Assembly (NCBI GenBank): GCA_044371425.1
Contig: JBILTR010000025.1
Location: 13,436 to 77,435 of the forward strand
DNA from: JBEISR01 sp044371425
Lineage (GTDB): Bacteria > Planctomycetota > Planctomycetia > Pirellulales > Pirellulaceae
Reading direction: 5' to 3'
Length of the DNA: 64,000 bases
The notes beneath the pieces are model-generated. The model searched no databases. It saw only the letters and a program-made list of their open reading frames with translations, and was not told the DNA's origin. The position numbers and the translations under genes are program-made. Position 1 is the first letter of the stretch. The number at the start of each line of letters is the position of its first letter. Positions 15,001 to 19,297 of this stretch are shown here, one piece after another.

Positions 15001-18000
15001 ATCGCTCTTTCGGTAAAGATCGCAGCGCATGAGTTGGGGCACTTGTTGGGACTGAGGCATTACGATGCGTTTGGTCCGATCGGCTCCGGGGTGCATACGC
15101 CACCGGGCAGTAGTGCCTTCAATCCAGCCTTCACAGGATTGTCGGAGGCTTACGAAACCTTCCAGCATTTGATCAGCTCCCCTGCAGCCGTCGGCAGTGA
15201 TCGGAAGAATGATATCAACAAGCTATTCTTTGGTGAGAGGGAGGCGATCAAGCTAGCCTATGGGCAGTCCGATCCAGCGATCGTTCGCATACCTGAGTCG
15301 GCGTCGGATAAGAGCAGTTTGGTTAACGCCCAGCCGATGGAATGGTCGGTGTTGACGATGCCTAACACGCTTTCCAGCGGCGCCAACATCGGCATTCAAC
15401 TCTATGCCGAGCTTTTCAGCGTGGTAGGGAAGATCGAATTGGATGTTTCGACCGGCAGAAGTGAGAGCGATTACTACGCTTTCGATGCTCAGGAGGGGGA
15501 TCTGCTGACGATCGAAGTTGCTTCCAGGGCCCTGCGACGCTACTCCAATCCAGGAGGTAGTACCACTTTGGTCCCGGGGTCGTTTATCGATCCGATTCTA
15601 AGAGTTCGCGACGCATCGGGCATGGTGATTCCCTACTACGCTTCGGTAGCGGAAAACGACGACGAATTTGAATCGGGGGATGCGATTCTCATCGACCTAA
15701 AGATTCCATCTACCGGCACCTACTACATCGAGATCGATACATTCAAAAAAGCCACGGGCGATGTGGTGATCAACGATTTCACTGGATGGCCTGCGGAGTT
15801 GGTGCAGATCTATCAGGATAGCGTGAATGATACCGACATCGGTAATTATGAACTGCTGGCTTACCGATTTGAGCGAGCCAATGCGTTCGACTCTTTCAAT
15901 ACGATGCAAGGGCGTCTGGGAGTCGATGCATTTGTCGGAACGGCTGAGGAAGACTATTCGTTAACGGTACCGAGTTCTTCGATACCTGTGGGAGTTATCA
16001 CTGGAGAGAAACCCGATTATTCGGTAACGATTCCCTTTGTGGATGCGGGCGGCGCCGTTTGGACTGCGACTGTCGATTTTGGGGATGGCACGGGATCGCA
16101 GATCGCCAGTGGCTTCAACCCATCGACTGGGCTTTCTCTAAGTCATGCGTTTGTGGATCAGGGGACTTACACCGTCCGTTTTTCCACCGGCAATGACGAC
16201 GGAAAGTCGTCCGGTATTCACAGCTTCCAGGTGGTTGTGACGAACTCGGCGCCGATAGCATCGATCGCCGTTTCCAATGCATTCGAAGGGGGATGGACGA
16301 AGATTGATTTGACGGCGACCGATTCGCCTGGGGACATCGCTGCGGGATTGCGATACTTCTTTACGCAGACTGCCAGCGAGCGAAATGGCGTCAGCTACGA
16401 TTCAGCATCTGCATCTTCGGCAAGCTCCACATCGTTCTTTCACGATGACGATGGTAACTATACGGTCTATGTTCGCGTGATGGATCGAGATGGTGGTATT
16501 ACGGATTACGATTACATCTATTCAGTGGCAAGTGTGGCGCCCACGGCGTCCCCCTCACAGACTGGCCCCATCGTTGAAGGGGGTTCGGTGCTGGTTTCGC
16601 TGGATGCAGCAACTGACCCATCCCTGGCGGACCGAACGGCCGGTCTTCGCTATGGGTTCGCCAAGACGTTGGCGGAGCTTCCAGTCAACTACGTTTCCGC
16701 CAGTGAATCGAGCAGTGCTTCGATACTCTTCCGCGATGATGGTGATTTCGCGGTGTTCGCTAGGGTTATCGATAAAGATGGTGGCCACACCGACTACACT
16801 ATTCCTGTCGTCGTGAACAATGCGGATCCCGTTATCTCCTCCATCACGGCAACAAGCCCTTGGCTGAATGGAAGCAGTGGACAGTTCTTTGTGGCTGCAA
16901 GTGATGCTGGGGTAGACGATATCCTCGTTTACGACTACCGCATCTATCAGGGATCTGCATTGGTGGCTGAATTCCTTGGTCAGGGTAGTAGCCAAACGTG
17001 GACGCCGTCGAGTGTTGGGGATTACGAGGTGCGTGTGGTGGTCTCCGATGGAGATGGGGGTGCGTCGACGGAGTCGGCCGAGACCTTCCGCGTTTCGTCG
17101 CCAATCAATTTGCTGATGCAAGGGCCTGCAGACGGATACCAGGGGGTTTCGGGGCAGGAGCGGATTTTCCGGTTCACCAGCGATCATCCAACCGAGTCGA
17201 TGCTGAAGTACACCATCGACTGGGGAGACGGTACAGCACCGGAAACAATGATGGCACCTTTGGTAACCACCGTGGCCCATGTTTTCCCGACCACCGGCGC
17301 ATTTCAGCCTGTGGTCGAGGTGGAGGATTCCAACGGTGATAGGGTTTCCTACACGATGCCCTCCTTCAACATCCTGCGTTCGGAGACTCAAGGCGCGAAG
17401 CTGGCAATTGGTCTGAACGACGGTGGCTCCGATGACGACCATATATCGGTGCTTCACCTTGGAGGCAATTTGTTTCGATTGACATTGAATGGCGTCGTTC
17501 TAGGAAGCGGTTCGATGGCCCACCCTGGAAATCTGGAATTGCACGGGGGTGGCGGAAGCAATCGATTCGATTTGCTTGGAAGTTCTGTAGCCGACATTTT
17601 TAGGATCAACGAGTCGTCGATTCAACTGAAGCTTGGTAGCGGTTACAGCTTTACACCACGGGGGATTTCTAATCGATCGGTGATGGGTGGTGCTGGGAAC
17701 GATCAGTTTGAATTGGTGCAGGCTGCCCCAGTCGCGATCGTAGGAGGGACGGGAGTCGATCAGATACGCAGCGTCGAAGCGGTAGAGTCACATCAGTGGC
17801 GTGTCGATTCGGCCAATGGTGGTCAGGTTCGCGTCGGTACGGGAAGTTGGACGACGAACTTTACGGAAGTCGAGACGCTTGTTGGGGCAGATGGAGTGGT
17901 AGACAACTTCTCGCTGATCGGTAGCGGATCGTTGTCCGGTTCACTTTTCGGTGGTTCTGGGACGCAGCGGGATCTCCTCGATCTCAGTCAACTGACTGGC

Positions 18001-19080
18001 GCCACTTCGGTGCTGGCAGGGGTGTTTAAGGCAACCGGTATTACTGGTACTTGGAATTCGATCGAGGCGTTTACGGCCACGAACGGCACTTTTACTGGGG
18101 CGAACGAGACGACCGATTGGACGATCAGCGGTTTGATGACCTCTCAGGTTGTTTCGGCAACCAGGGATCTTGTTTTGCAGGGATTCAGTACGCTCACTGG
18201 TGGGACCGGTACCGACAACTTCATAGTGCAGCCGAATGGAAGAGTGTCGACCATCCTGGGAGGCTCGGGGATTGACACGCTTTATGGTCCGAATGTCGAC
18301 TGTGTGTGGAATCTTCAAGAGGCAGGAGGAGGTAATCTGCTGAATGCGATTGCTTTCAAGCAGATGGAGTCTCTGCGAGGTGGTACAGCGGGGGATCATT
18401 TCCGTGTATCGCGTCTTGGTACTCTGACCGACTTGGTCGATGGCGGCGCGGGAGATAACGTTCTTGACTACTCTCTGAGTACCGTCGCTGTGACGGTGAA
18501 TCTGAACGCGGCCGTTCCCAGTGGGACGAATCTCCCTAAATTGGCCGACTCTTTCTCATTGCTGATCGGCACCAACTTCAACGACATTCTTCGCGGCAGC
18601 ACTTTGCGAGGAATGGTCATCAATGGCAGTGGCGGGAGCGATCAGATTTATGGGGGCAATGGTCGAGATATTCTGATCGGGGGGATCGCTGTCGATCAGG
18701 TATTCGGTGGAGGTGGAGAGGACATTCTGGTCGGAGGTCGAGTCGCCTACGATGGTGTGATAGAAGGGCTTCTCGCAATCCAGAGAGAATGGTCAAGAAC
18801 AGACTTGGGGTACATGGAACGTCGGGCAAACCTCAGGGGTCAGACTGCGGGTGGTCTGAATGGAACGTACTATTTGCGATCCCGAACAAGTTCTTCAGAC
18901 CCGCTACCTGGAACATTGCCGGAGGATAATGCGGTCGATGCCCTGATGGGACAATTAGACCGGGATTGGTTCCTCGCTAGCGAGAAGGCCGGTGTGGTCG
19001 ATACAACTTCCGATCGTCAGGCGAATGCTTCACTTCCCAATTTCGAGGAAAAAGAGCTGACCGGCATCATCACCTGGTGA
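1..19080 (+). CDS. Giant secreted multidomain beta-helix/PKD/metalloprotease/RTX-like protein (5' partial)
   Basis: The frame is open from the first base, so the start lies upstream; 6359 residues are visible. Approximate domain order by nucleotide: parallel beta-helix repeats (signature RNVISGN/AGNxIG, often with GTNGDGV) at 1-7680, interrupted by a jelly-roll-like domain (199-840) and two PA14-like domains (1738-2215, 4576-5085); a beta-sandwich linker (7690-8030); about six PKD/Ig-like domains with DWGDGT motifs (8040-9970); a Gly/Asp-rich beta-solenoid (9970-14500); a metzincin-like protease domain with HELGHLLGLRH (14530-15300); a PPC domain (15420-15960); further PKD-like domains (15990-17380); RTX-like GGxGxD repeats (17390-18760); and a C-terminal module (LLAIQREW, then DALMGQLDRDWFLAS) of the kind that ends many planctomycete giant proteins. 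It is probably exported and calcium-binding, acting in adhesion, surface structure or matrix degradation. The role is inferred from architecture; the reading frame is certain. Confidence 0.95.
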   Translation, partial: SRNLISGNQGPGVWILGAGANSNSILGNYIGTNASGTASLANYDGVVVEGDATGNLIGKGDGAYQVPNGDFEAAPILGAGQSGISIGNSKWTTTAPSGPLYVHSISGVSGWIYSTAEAGGTHTDIGLARRNGSMDRSATGQSLYSNRWGQLITSTMPNKLEAGVTVTATIDFGTLGSATDSGRGSYFYLVAGEANPSNLNNFSSRSIILSQATAANPSWTGFVPTVVVPVSSYGTVTLSYTFAENDPALLLPLTIGMKLAHGSVGAGYYDDVKVTYSKSSGIGSLAGNLIAGNANHGVRIGAQANGNLVQGNWIGINRVGDMSLGQGGHGVFLEGFNNIVGVYGDGSRDASEGNLISGSAYAGVLAYGGSGNQVAGNRVGTNALGTAAIANGDHGVHVLGGANNLIGTNGDGVADTLERNLLSGNTGSGVLLNWTSSNRVAGNFLGTKSDGMAAVPNTGNGIYVAGRSWNNILGTDSSNDAWNASERNLISGNSNYGIQVWGGDGAKGTVIAGNWIGLNATGNVALANSNHGVLLEKTTESRVGTNGDGFADDLERNVVSGNAGNQITVNTGTPIVYGLPVVDKLISGEIPSIQSTGTIDQADLADFTWPATGYWGYNHPIPGGGGDQYAIKVTGTIEVLVSRSYLFALGGDDGGRLKIGSEPVINDDSLHAFDVRYGEVFLSAGMHPFEWVGFERDGAAGFELSAIVDGWWKVLGDPDPHAEIRLQSGTNMSVTTYQVAGSEKSNTLIAGNYIGTNATGNGTFPNDGGISVSFSREVTIGGANPGMGNVVSGTAQIRIDDYQGQSSDIIVQGNIVGLDATGTNALGSNGVQLVNVARARVQGNVISGGTGLAINQGSDSRVIGNFIGLASDGLTSKPNTGHGVSVSNASNIVIGTDGDGVTDLAERNFIAGNSASGISLQGSSGVTISGNTIGLATDGTIRANSQNGIYISGSSGTVVGTDGDGLNDALEGNVISGNSHHGIYVLSASTGSRIAGNLIGTNPAGDAARANGMSGVAIYSASTGNVVGSNGDGVSDLLERNVISGNVSSGVYLHGAGTNNNVVAGNLIGLNSSGSAAIANAQGVFIEGTASGNRIGTNGDGVGDFAERNVISGNTTRGVLIASAGSNSNTIAGNYIGTDASGMNAVPNVTYGVELQSGVSFTTIGGPTAAYRNIISGNTSNGVHLTTANDNTVSMNYIGVGSDGLKRLGNLSGISAGSSTSRTRAIGNVLSGNRGSGIVISGGSGSELQGNIVGLASDGVTLVGNNSYGVLLQGGAQEFLVGTNGDGTSDANEGNTIAGNTYANLYILTAWTNLRVAGNRIGTDITGEIPIAHIDGVDGIAAVGMWNLTIGTNGSNDAYNLSESNIIGGNTGYGIRLVGRVNELSDDVVAGNFVGVSPNGNPIPNKFGGIYVSMAAPGVRIGTDGNGVADAMERNVISGNGGYGISFDSNQATNTVIAGNLLGLKPDGVEVAGNALGGIRLSKGSTARVGSNSDGQSDALERNLISGNLGPGIRIESGMTELGTMTQVDQVIAGTIPSTQSTHTISQTDFLDPLIPYSGYHSYNNTLPTATGDDYVVVVTGTVQVLTAGTYSYAFSGGGRLKVDGSQVSASTSSPDIDSLFLRGNGILSVGLHTFEWTYFQRGGAGGGEYVVAEGVNTTPLTEANGWRVLGASNPTANIRLAPGTMMTAKVYKLTQGVAASNHTIAGNWIGVDQTGTLARPNVGDGIYLGPNTSGMTVGGNSSIAGNLVSSNSGAGIHFVGSTNGQVRNNIVGLDSSGMVALGQIGDGILLEAGANGSVVDANWSAGNLAGIKVNGVSDTVLTGNVVGLAIDGATVRGNSEGGIWLTGDGNTRVGTNGDGVDDASERNTLAGNSFANLRVTNNGQARISGNYIGLSTSGTPVANVPPDSSGIYLRGATDIVIGTNSSSDAFNGSERNVIAGNTGKGIWAHGLSNGVVAGNWIGIGPAGGSGLPYANQQGAVLEPRYVDGSLVSPGPDVLVGSNGDGVYDDFERNLISNNRQDGVVVVESSSSIRGNYIGTDPDGLASMPNGGSGVVLSIGYNNQISRNLISGNGEDGLAIDQSESVTVQGNLIGTTADGLSALPNAGHSLAVYQSDDLLIGSPSVADRNVIAYGTGSGILVVDGGSMGSRIQGNYIGLDASGLTDAGNARYGIEVIDSPAIAIGGSVAGEGNLISGNDLGGIAMMGSSTLHGSIHGNWIGLDKSGLAAIPNQSFGIFIGSGALIGAPLLGSARQTLVGSSSPGGRNIISGNNGPGIWLGGEGAGGNTVAGNWIGTNVLGLGSVPNTHGVLLSHGSDGNMIGGSFAGDRNVISGNSQSGVYAVGLFPLENYVTNNWIGLDSSGAARLANARYGIELTSVEGFWVLGNVVSGNTLGGILLQNTTRTWLEGNSVGTDGSGLQSVGNGTQTSPADGVLIVDSSQNRVGGPESSQRNVLSGNTGSGLRISGSSTANVVEGNVFGADRTGMMSVSNTAHGLVIDTGVVGNLVGSNTRDSRANLFYYNLGSGVWLPGVGPSAHNTIAGNLYRGNLQMAIDHGAEGPTANDAPDSDGLANAPVITSAYLATAGLLVLEGTSNPGQIIQFYLSAPTTNGRGQGTRKLYQGVESLAADDTDPVVGIFRFEVPLGSTPIVEFGDLLTSVAINPTSEFGNTKTIGNVASQQAPIVTLWTKPEEAITSLIAGETLNFTGSFADSDSTRWSATVDYGDGSATEILTLSGQQSFTLHHRYPKASPVGSPYTVVVRVTDNSGLVGVASFTLDVINQAPVLNPGDVRITSHLSEGGTATLTGSFTDTSDQEAHTVEIDWGDGTTQILALDKGATNFSVPHIYADDNPTNSARDNYVVRVRVVDEAGAVSAETAVMVTEVSNSLPSGLTLDLPGLSLVGGVAEVSEGDLMSLRIDFSDLGLADSHAIQVDWGDGTAAEVYSLAQAPGQLATRQLDVSHRYRSSPEPLGSSFTILVRVADDDQPLDSIEQSIDVRVVNSLPIITSLELAATTINEGGTASLTVRYSDAGVGDSHRIFVDWGDGTQEVMLTAGAGGSSLVGITHEYRDDQQPYTIAVSILDQKMELSDKPSTLQTTAITVNNVAPQITLPLQRFVQSAPGVWDPVVGLWQIQEGQKVRVTGSYTDVSSVDSHAVSVLWASGEMTEASVNQIDRTFSATYVYRDDYAPGTAFDVETIRVTVTDDDGGSSVDESTQVTVTNVAPDAMFVPLETSGGGSLPSGPGGGPGAVVGDKPVTFQAIVTDPGEENFLYQWEAKVVGATVAVQTGSAETFTLLPELYSGTIEVTLKVDDGDLGVDTYVSTLLLGSENNDAFRVTIDDFVEGIGNLTVITFGGSDVVDATGLPAGFNVVLDGGEGQDFLFGGAGNDTFILRSGNDTANDASNAPAGVTVVEEGDDQYILSPNSVLTIRDTSGANTLNFTRANISTADFPDLGITFDLAASNSHYVTNKDGGLVVYLETDVAPDLGLASDGDPSTSPHLLRTWGIFASIFGSRFNDSFTTHSNTTILGGDGKDEIVIEPGSSGAEALRGYFNGGADADTFVIRSGTLGDISFEGDSGMDVFDIEGGILTGIDFGGGADADTFVIRSGNLTDIDFGGGADADTFILRGTITLGDISFEGDSGMDDFVVYDRVIGNINFGGGADGDTLTLTGSADVDSISFEGDSGADTFVLDGRVTGNIDFGGGADGDTLTLSASATAGGISFEGDSGMDILEIRGTVTGGIDFGGGADADTLLLTVNASAGGISFEGDSGMDILEIRGTITGGIDFGGGADADTLTLLGTVTGGIDFGGGADADTLLLTVNASAGGISFEGDSGMDILEIRGTVTGGIDFGGGADADTFVLTANAAAGSISFEGDSGADTFILDGRVTGNIDFGGGADADTLQLSASAVAGSISFEGDSGADIFILSGTVTGGIDFGGGADADTLLLTTTAAGGSIRFEGDSGADTLELRGIIAGGIDFGGGADADTLILTATASAGSISFEGDFDPLTPNPQGDSGADALIIRGTVLGDIDFGGGADADTLLLTATASAGKIDFEGDQGDDRFQNLAHVSSILFQGGEGKDTFRNDGSNIASIIFYGYGSPTYLGNEGLDQDDVFVNYGSGIASLQFYGAGGRDVLMSDGDDIAAVYFRGGADADTLVLDGRNIGHIDFGGGADADTLTLTGTRFGDIDFEGDTAWEEAGSDRFLNQATGLLDSGGNPLSSIRFLGLGGEDIFRNAGGDWASVVFLGGVGQDRFLNEAEGLGQVTFDGGDDGDYFENEADDLSSVVVLGGAGNDLAVNDGQRVSNFIFFGGLGDDQLLNTGTDTASFLMVETSGTNVMANSGLRASGYRMQGGSDSDALHNYGAGASSWVLYGNAGSDRLINHSGGSGSSDLSLIDSGAIGAIQWPYTGLPPITLPEIPSATSDDATDLFGNRGSDVAKLIFYGGGGNDFFQNSGSGVSAVTFHGGAGNDSALNDAFGYKFTNFTFEGGNGTDAFQNDGAEANLLRFTGGAGNDSFYQNGNNTGSIYFDAGDGSNVYVNWGSGGQVHSMAGGANDDRFQNNADSVVLLEFNGGGGTDALQNNGTGVQTIAMDGGDGDDTIFNSGHEVGWIDFSGGAGNDSLVNAGSALGANAVSGTPSKGVRFFGGEGADVLRTQGIGLSTLVFDGGAGADALVYNTTDGGSIQYTGDSGDDGFVFRGSAQWIAVDLGIGNDSFAYAGAAPHDGPSASVQLTGGVGDDDYRWIGEPSGWVGIVELPEATLDTSRDRIDFSSYTVGGVVFDMMSTASQQIASGFAIQLSADSVQGFESIAGSRFSDTLLGNDRDNRMEGGLYSTRTFSPAVASRNATQWVLLDFASKTDATKEFTYEAADQAAVIDGLKRSYYGIKPDGSIREYSDPSRWFDVRFTTNVNEIPSGMDYVTIYFNETPPNGSPGGLASEIDLGNINLGGEAVVQVHGLLGGTVLAPRLSVTPTEIEGDFLNAPADGHLTYGQRNPDNNVENFIALSVKIAAHELGHLLGLRHYDAFGPIGSGVHTPPGSSAFNPAFTGLSEAYETFQHLISSPAAVGSDRKNDINKLFFGEREAIKLAYGQSDPAIVRIPESASDKSSLVNAQPMEWSVLTMPNTLSSGANIGIQLYAELFSVVGKIELDVSTGRSESDYYAFDAQEGDLLTIEVASRALRRYSNPGGSTTLVPGSFIDPILRVRDASGMVIPYYASVAENDDEFESGDAILIDLKIPSTGTYYIEIDTFKKATGDVVINDFTGWPAELVQIYQDSVNDTDIGNYELLAYRFERANAFDSFNTMQGRLGVDAFVGTAEEDYSLTVPSSSIPVGVITGEKPDYSVTIPFVDAGGAVWTATVDFGDGTGSQIASGFNPSTGLSLSHAFVDQGTYTVRFSTGNDDGKSSGIHSFQVVVTNSAPIASIAVSNAFEGGWTKIDLTATDSPGDIAAGLRYFFTQTASERNGVSYDSASASSASSTSFFHDDDGNYTVYVRVMDRDGGITDYDYIYSVASVAPTASPSQTGPIVEGGSVLVSLDAATDPSLADRTAGLRYGFAKTLAELPVNYVSASESSSASILFRDDGDFAVFARVIDKDGGHTDYTIPVVVNNADPVISSITATSPWLNGSSGQFFVAASDAGVDDILVYDYRIYQGSALVAEFLGQGSSQTWTPSSVGDYEVRVVVSDGDGGASTESAETFRVSSPINLLMQGPADGYQGVSGQERIFRFTSDHPTESMLKYTIDWGDGTAPETMMAPLVTTVAHVFPTTGAFQPVVEVEDSNGDRVSYTMPSFNILRSETQGAKLAIGLNDGGSDDDHISVLHLGGNLFRLTLNGVVLGSGSMAHPGNLELHGGGGSNRFDLLGSSVADIFRINESSIQLKLGSGYSFTPRGISNRSVMGGAGNDQFELVQAAPVAIVGGTGVDQIRSVEAVESHQWRVDSANGGQVRVGTGSWTTNFTEVETLVGADGVVDNFSLIGSGSLSGSLFGGSGTQRDLLDLSQLTGATSVLAGVFKATGITGTWNSIEAFTATNGTFTGANETTDWTISGLMTSQVVSATRDLVLQGFSTLTGGTGTDNFIVQPNGRVSTILGGSGIDTLYGPNVDCVWNLQEAGGGNLLNAIAFKQMESLRGGTAGDHFRVSRLGTLTDLVDGGAGDNVLDYSLSTVAVTVNLNAAVPSGTNLPKLADSFSLLIGTNFNDILRGSTLRGMVINGSGGSDQIYGGNGRDILIGGIAVDQVFGGGGEDILVGGRVAYDGVIEGLLAIQREWSRTDLGYMERRANLRGQTAGGLNGTYYLRSRTSSSDPLPGTLPEDNAVDALMGQLDRDWFLASEKAGVVDTTSDRQANASLPNFEEKELTGIITW
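199..840 (+). other. Jelly-roll-like domain inserted in the beta-helix of the giant protein
   Basis: Between two runs of beta-helix repeats the protein switches to a non-repetitive segment starting VPNGDFE and ending GAGYYDDVKVTY. An NGDFE start and a YYDDVKV-type last strand are typical of carbohydrate-binding-module-like beta-sandwich domains in secreted proteins. The helix repeats resume directly afterwards (GNLIAGNANHGV). A sugar- or surface-binding role is inferred only from the fold resemblance. Confidence 0.5.
1738..2215 (+). other. First PA14-like domain inserted in the beta-helix
   Basis: The segment begins VVDKLISGEIPS, contains GDDGGRLKIGSEPV and then HPFEWVGFERDGAAGF. A DDG-x-RL core followed by an aromatic-rich strand is the PA14 hallmark, a domain often involved in glycan binding. 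It interrupts the beta-helix repeats, which continue right after it. A second, diverged copy lies at 4576-5085 in the same protein. Confidence 0.55.
4576..5085 (+). other. Second PA14-like domain inserted in the beta-helix
   Basis: It starts QVDQVIAGTIPSTQST, has GGGRLKVDGSQV at the core position and HTFEWTYFQRGGAGGG later, paralleling the copy at 1738-2215 (VDKLISGEIPSIQST, DDGGRLKIG, HPFEWVGFERDGAAG). The shared order and flanking beta-helix context indicate an internal duplication. In this copy the DDG is reduced to GGG, so ligand or calcium binding may differ. Confidence 0.55.
10640..12175 (+). repeat. Two-unit alternating solenoid repeats (FGGGADADT / FEGDSGAD) in the giant CDS
   Basis: The coding sequence alternates two units of about 20 residues, one built on IDFGGGADADT and one on ISFEGDSGAD or ISFEGDSGMD. 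About a dozen FGGGADxDT units and eleven FEGD units occur here, with one isolated pair further on near 12450-12580. Copies differ mostly at synonymous positions. Blocks around 11240-11360 and 11430-11550 are nearly identical in protein, suggesting fairly recent duplication. The Asp/Gly pattern suggests a calcium-stabilised beta-solenoid distinct from the RTX repeats at the C-terminus. Confidence 0.85.
14530..15300 (+). other. Metzincin-type metalloprotease domain within the giant protein
   Basis: The motif HELGHLLGLRH lies at 15028-15060 and fits the metzincin zinc-binding pattern HExGHxxGxxH, with Glu as general base. Upstream, WFDVRFTTNVNEIP...VTIYFNE resembles the edge strand of matrixin-like proteases. 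Downstream, ETFQHLISSP sits where a Met-turn would be expected, but Ile stands in place of Met. The domain is followed by a PPC domain, a frequent partner of secreted peptidases. Activity is likely but not shown by sequence alone. Confidence 0.75.
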
Positions 19081-19297
19081 TCGAATTTCCGCTGAGGTTC
19101 GATGCATTTCGTTCACGTGAACTTCAGTCTTTGCTTTAAAAGTCTCGGGCCGTGGGCGTCTTTGATGGATCGTTGGATCCAATCGAAATGGGCAGGAACC
19201 TGCTGCGGATGGAGTGGGTTACAATCACCCAGTCGGTTTCGAAAAGGTTTTGGGATACGCGAGATCGCTGGCCCAGCAAATGCAAAGGTGGACTCGA

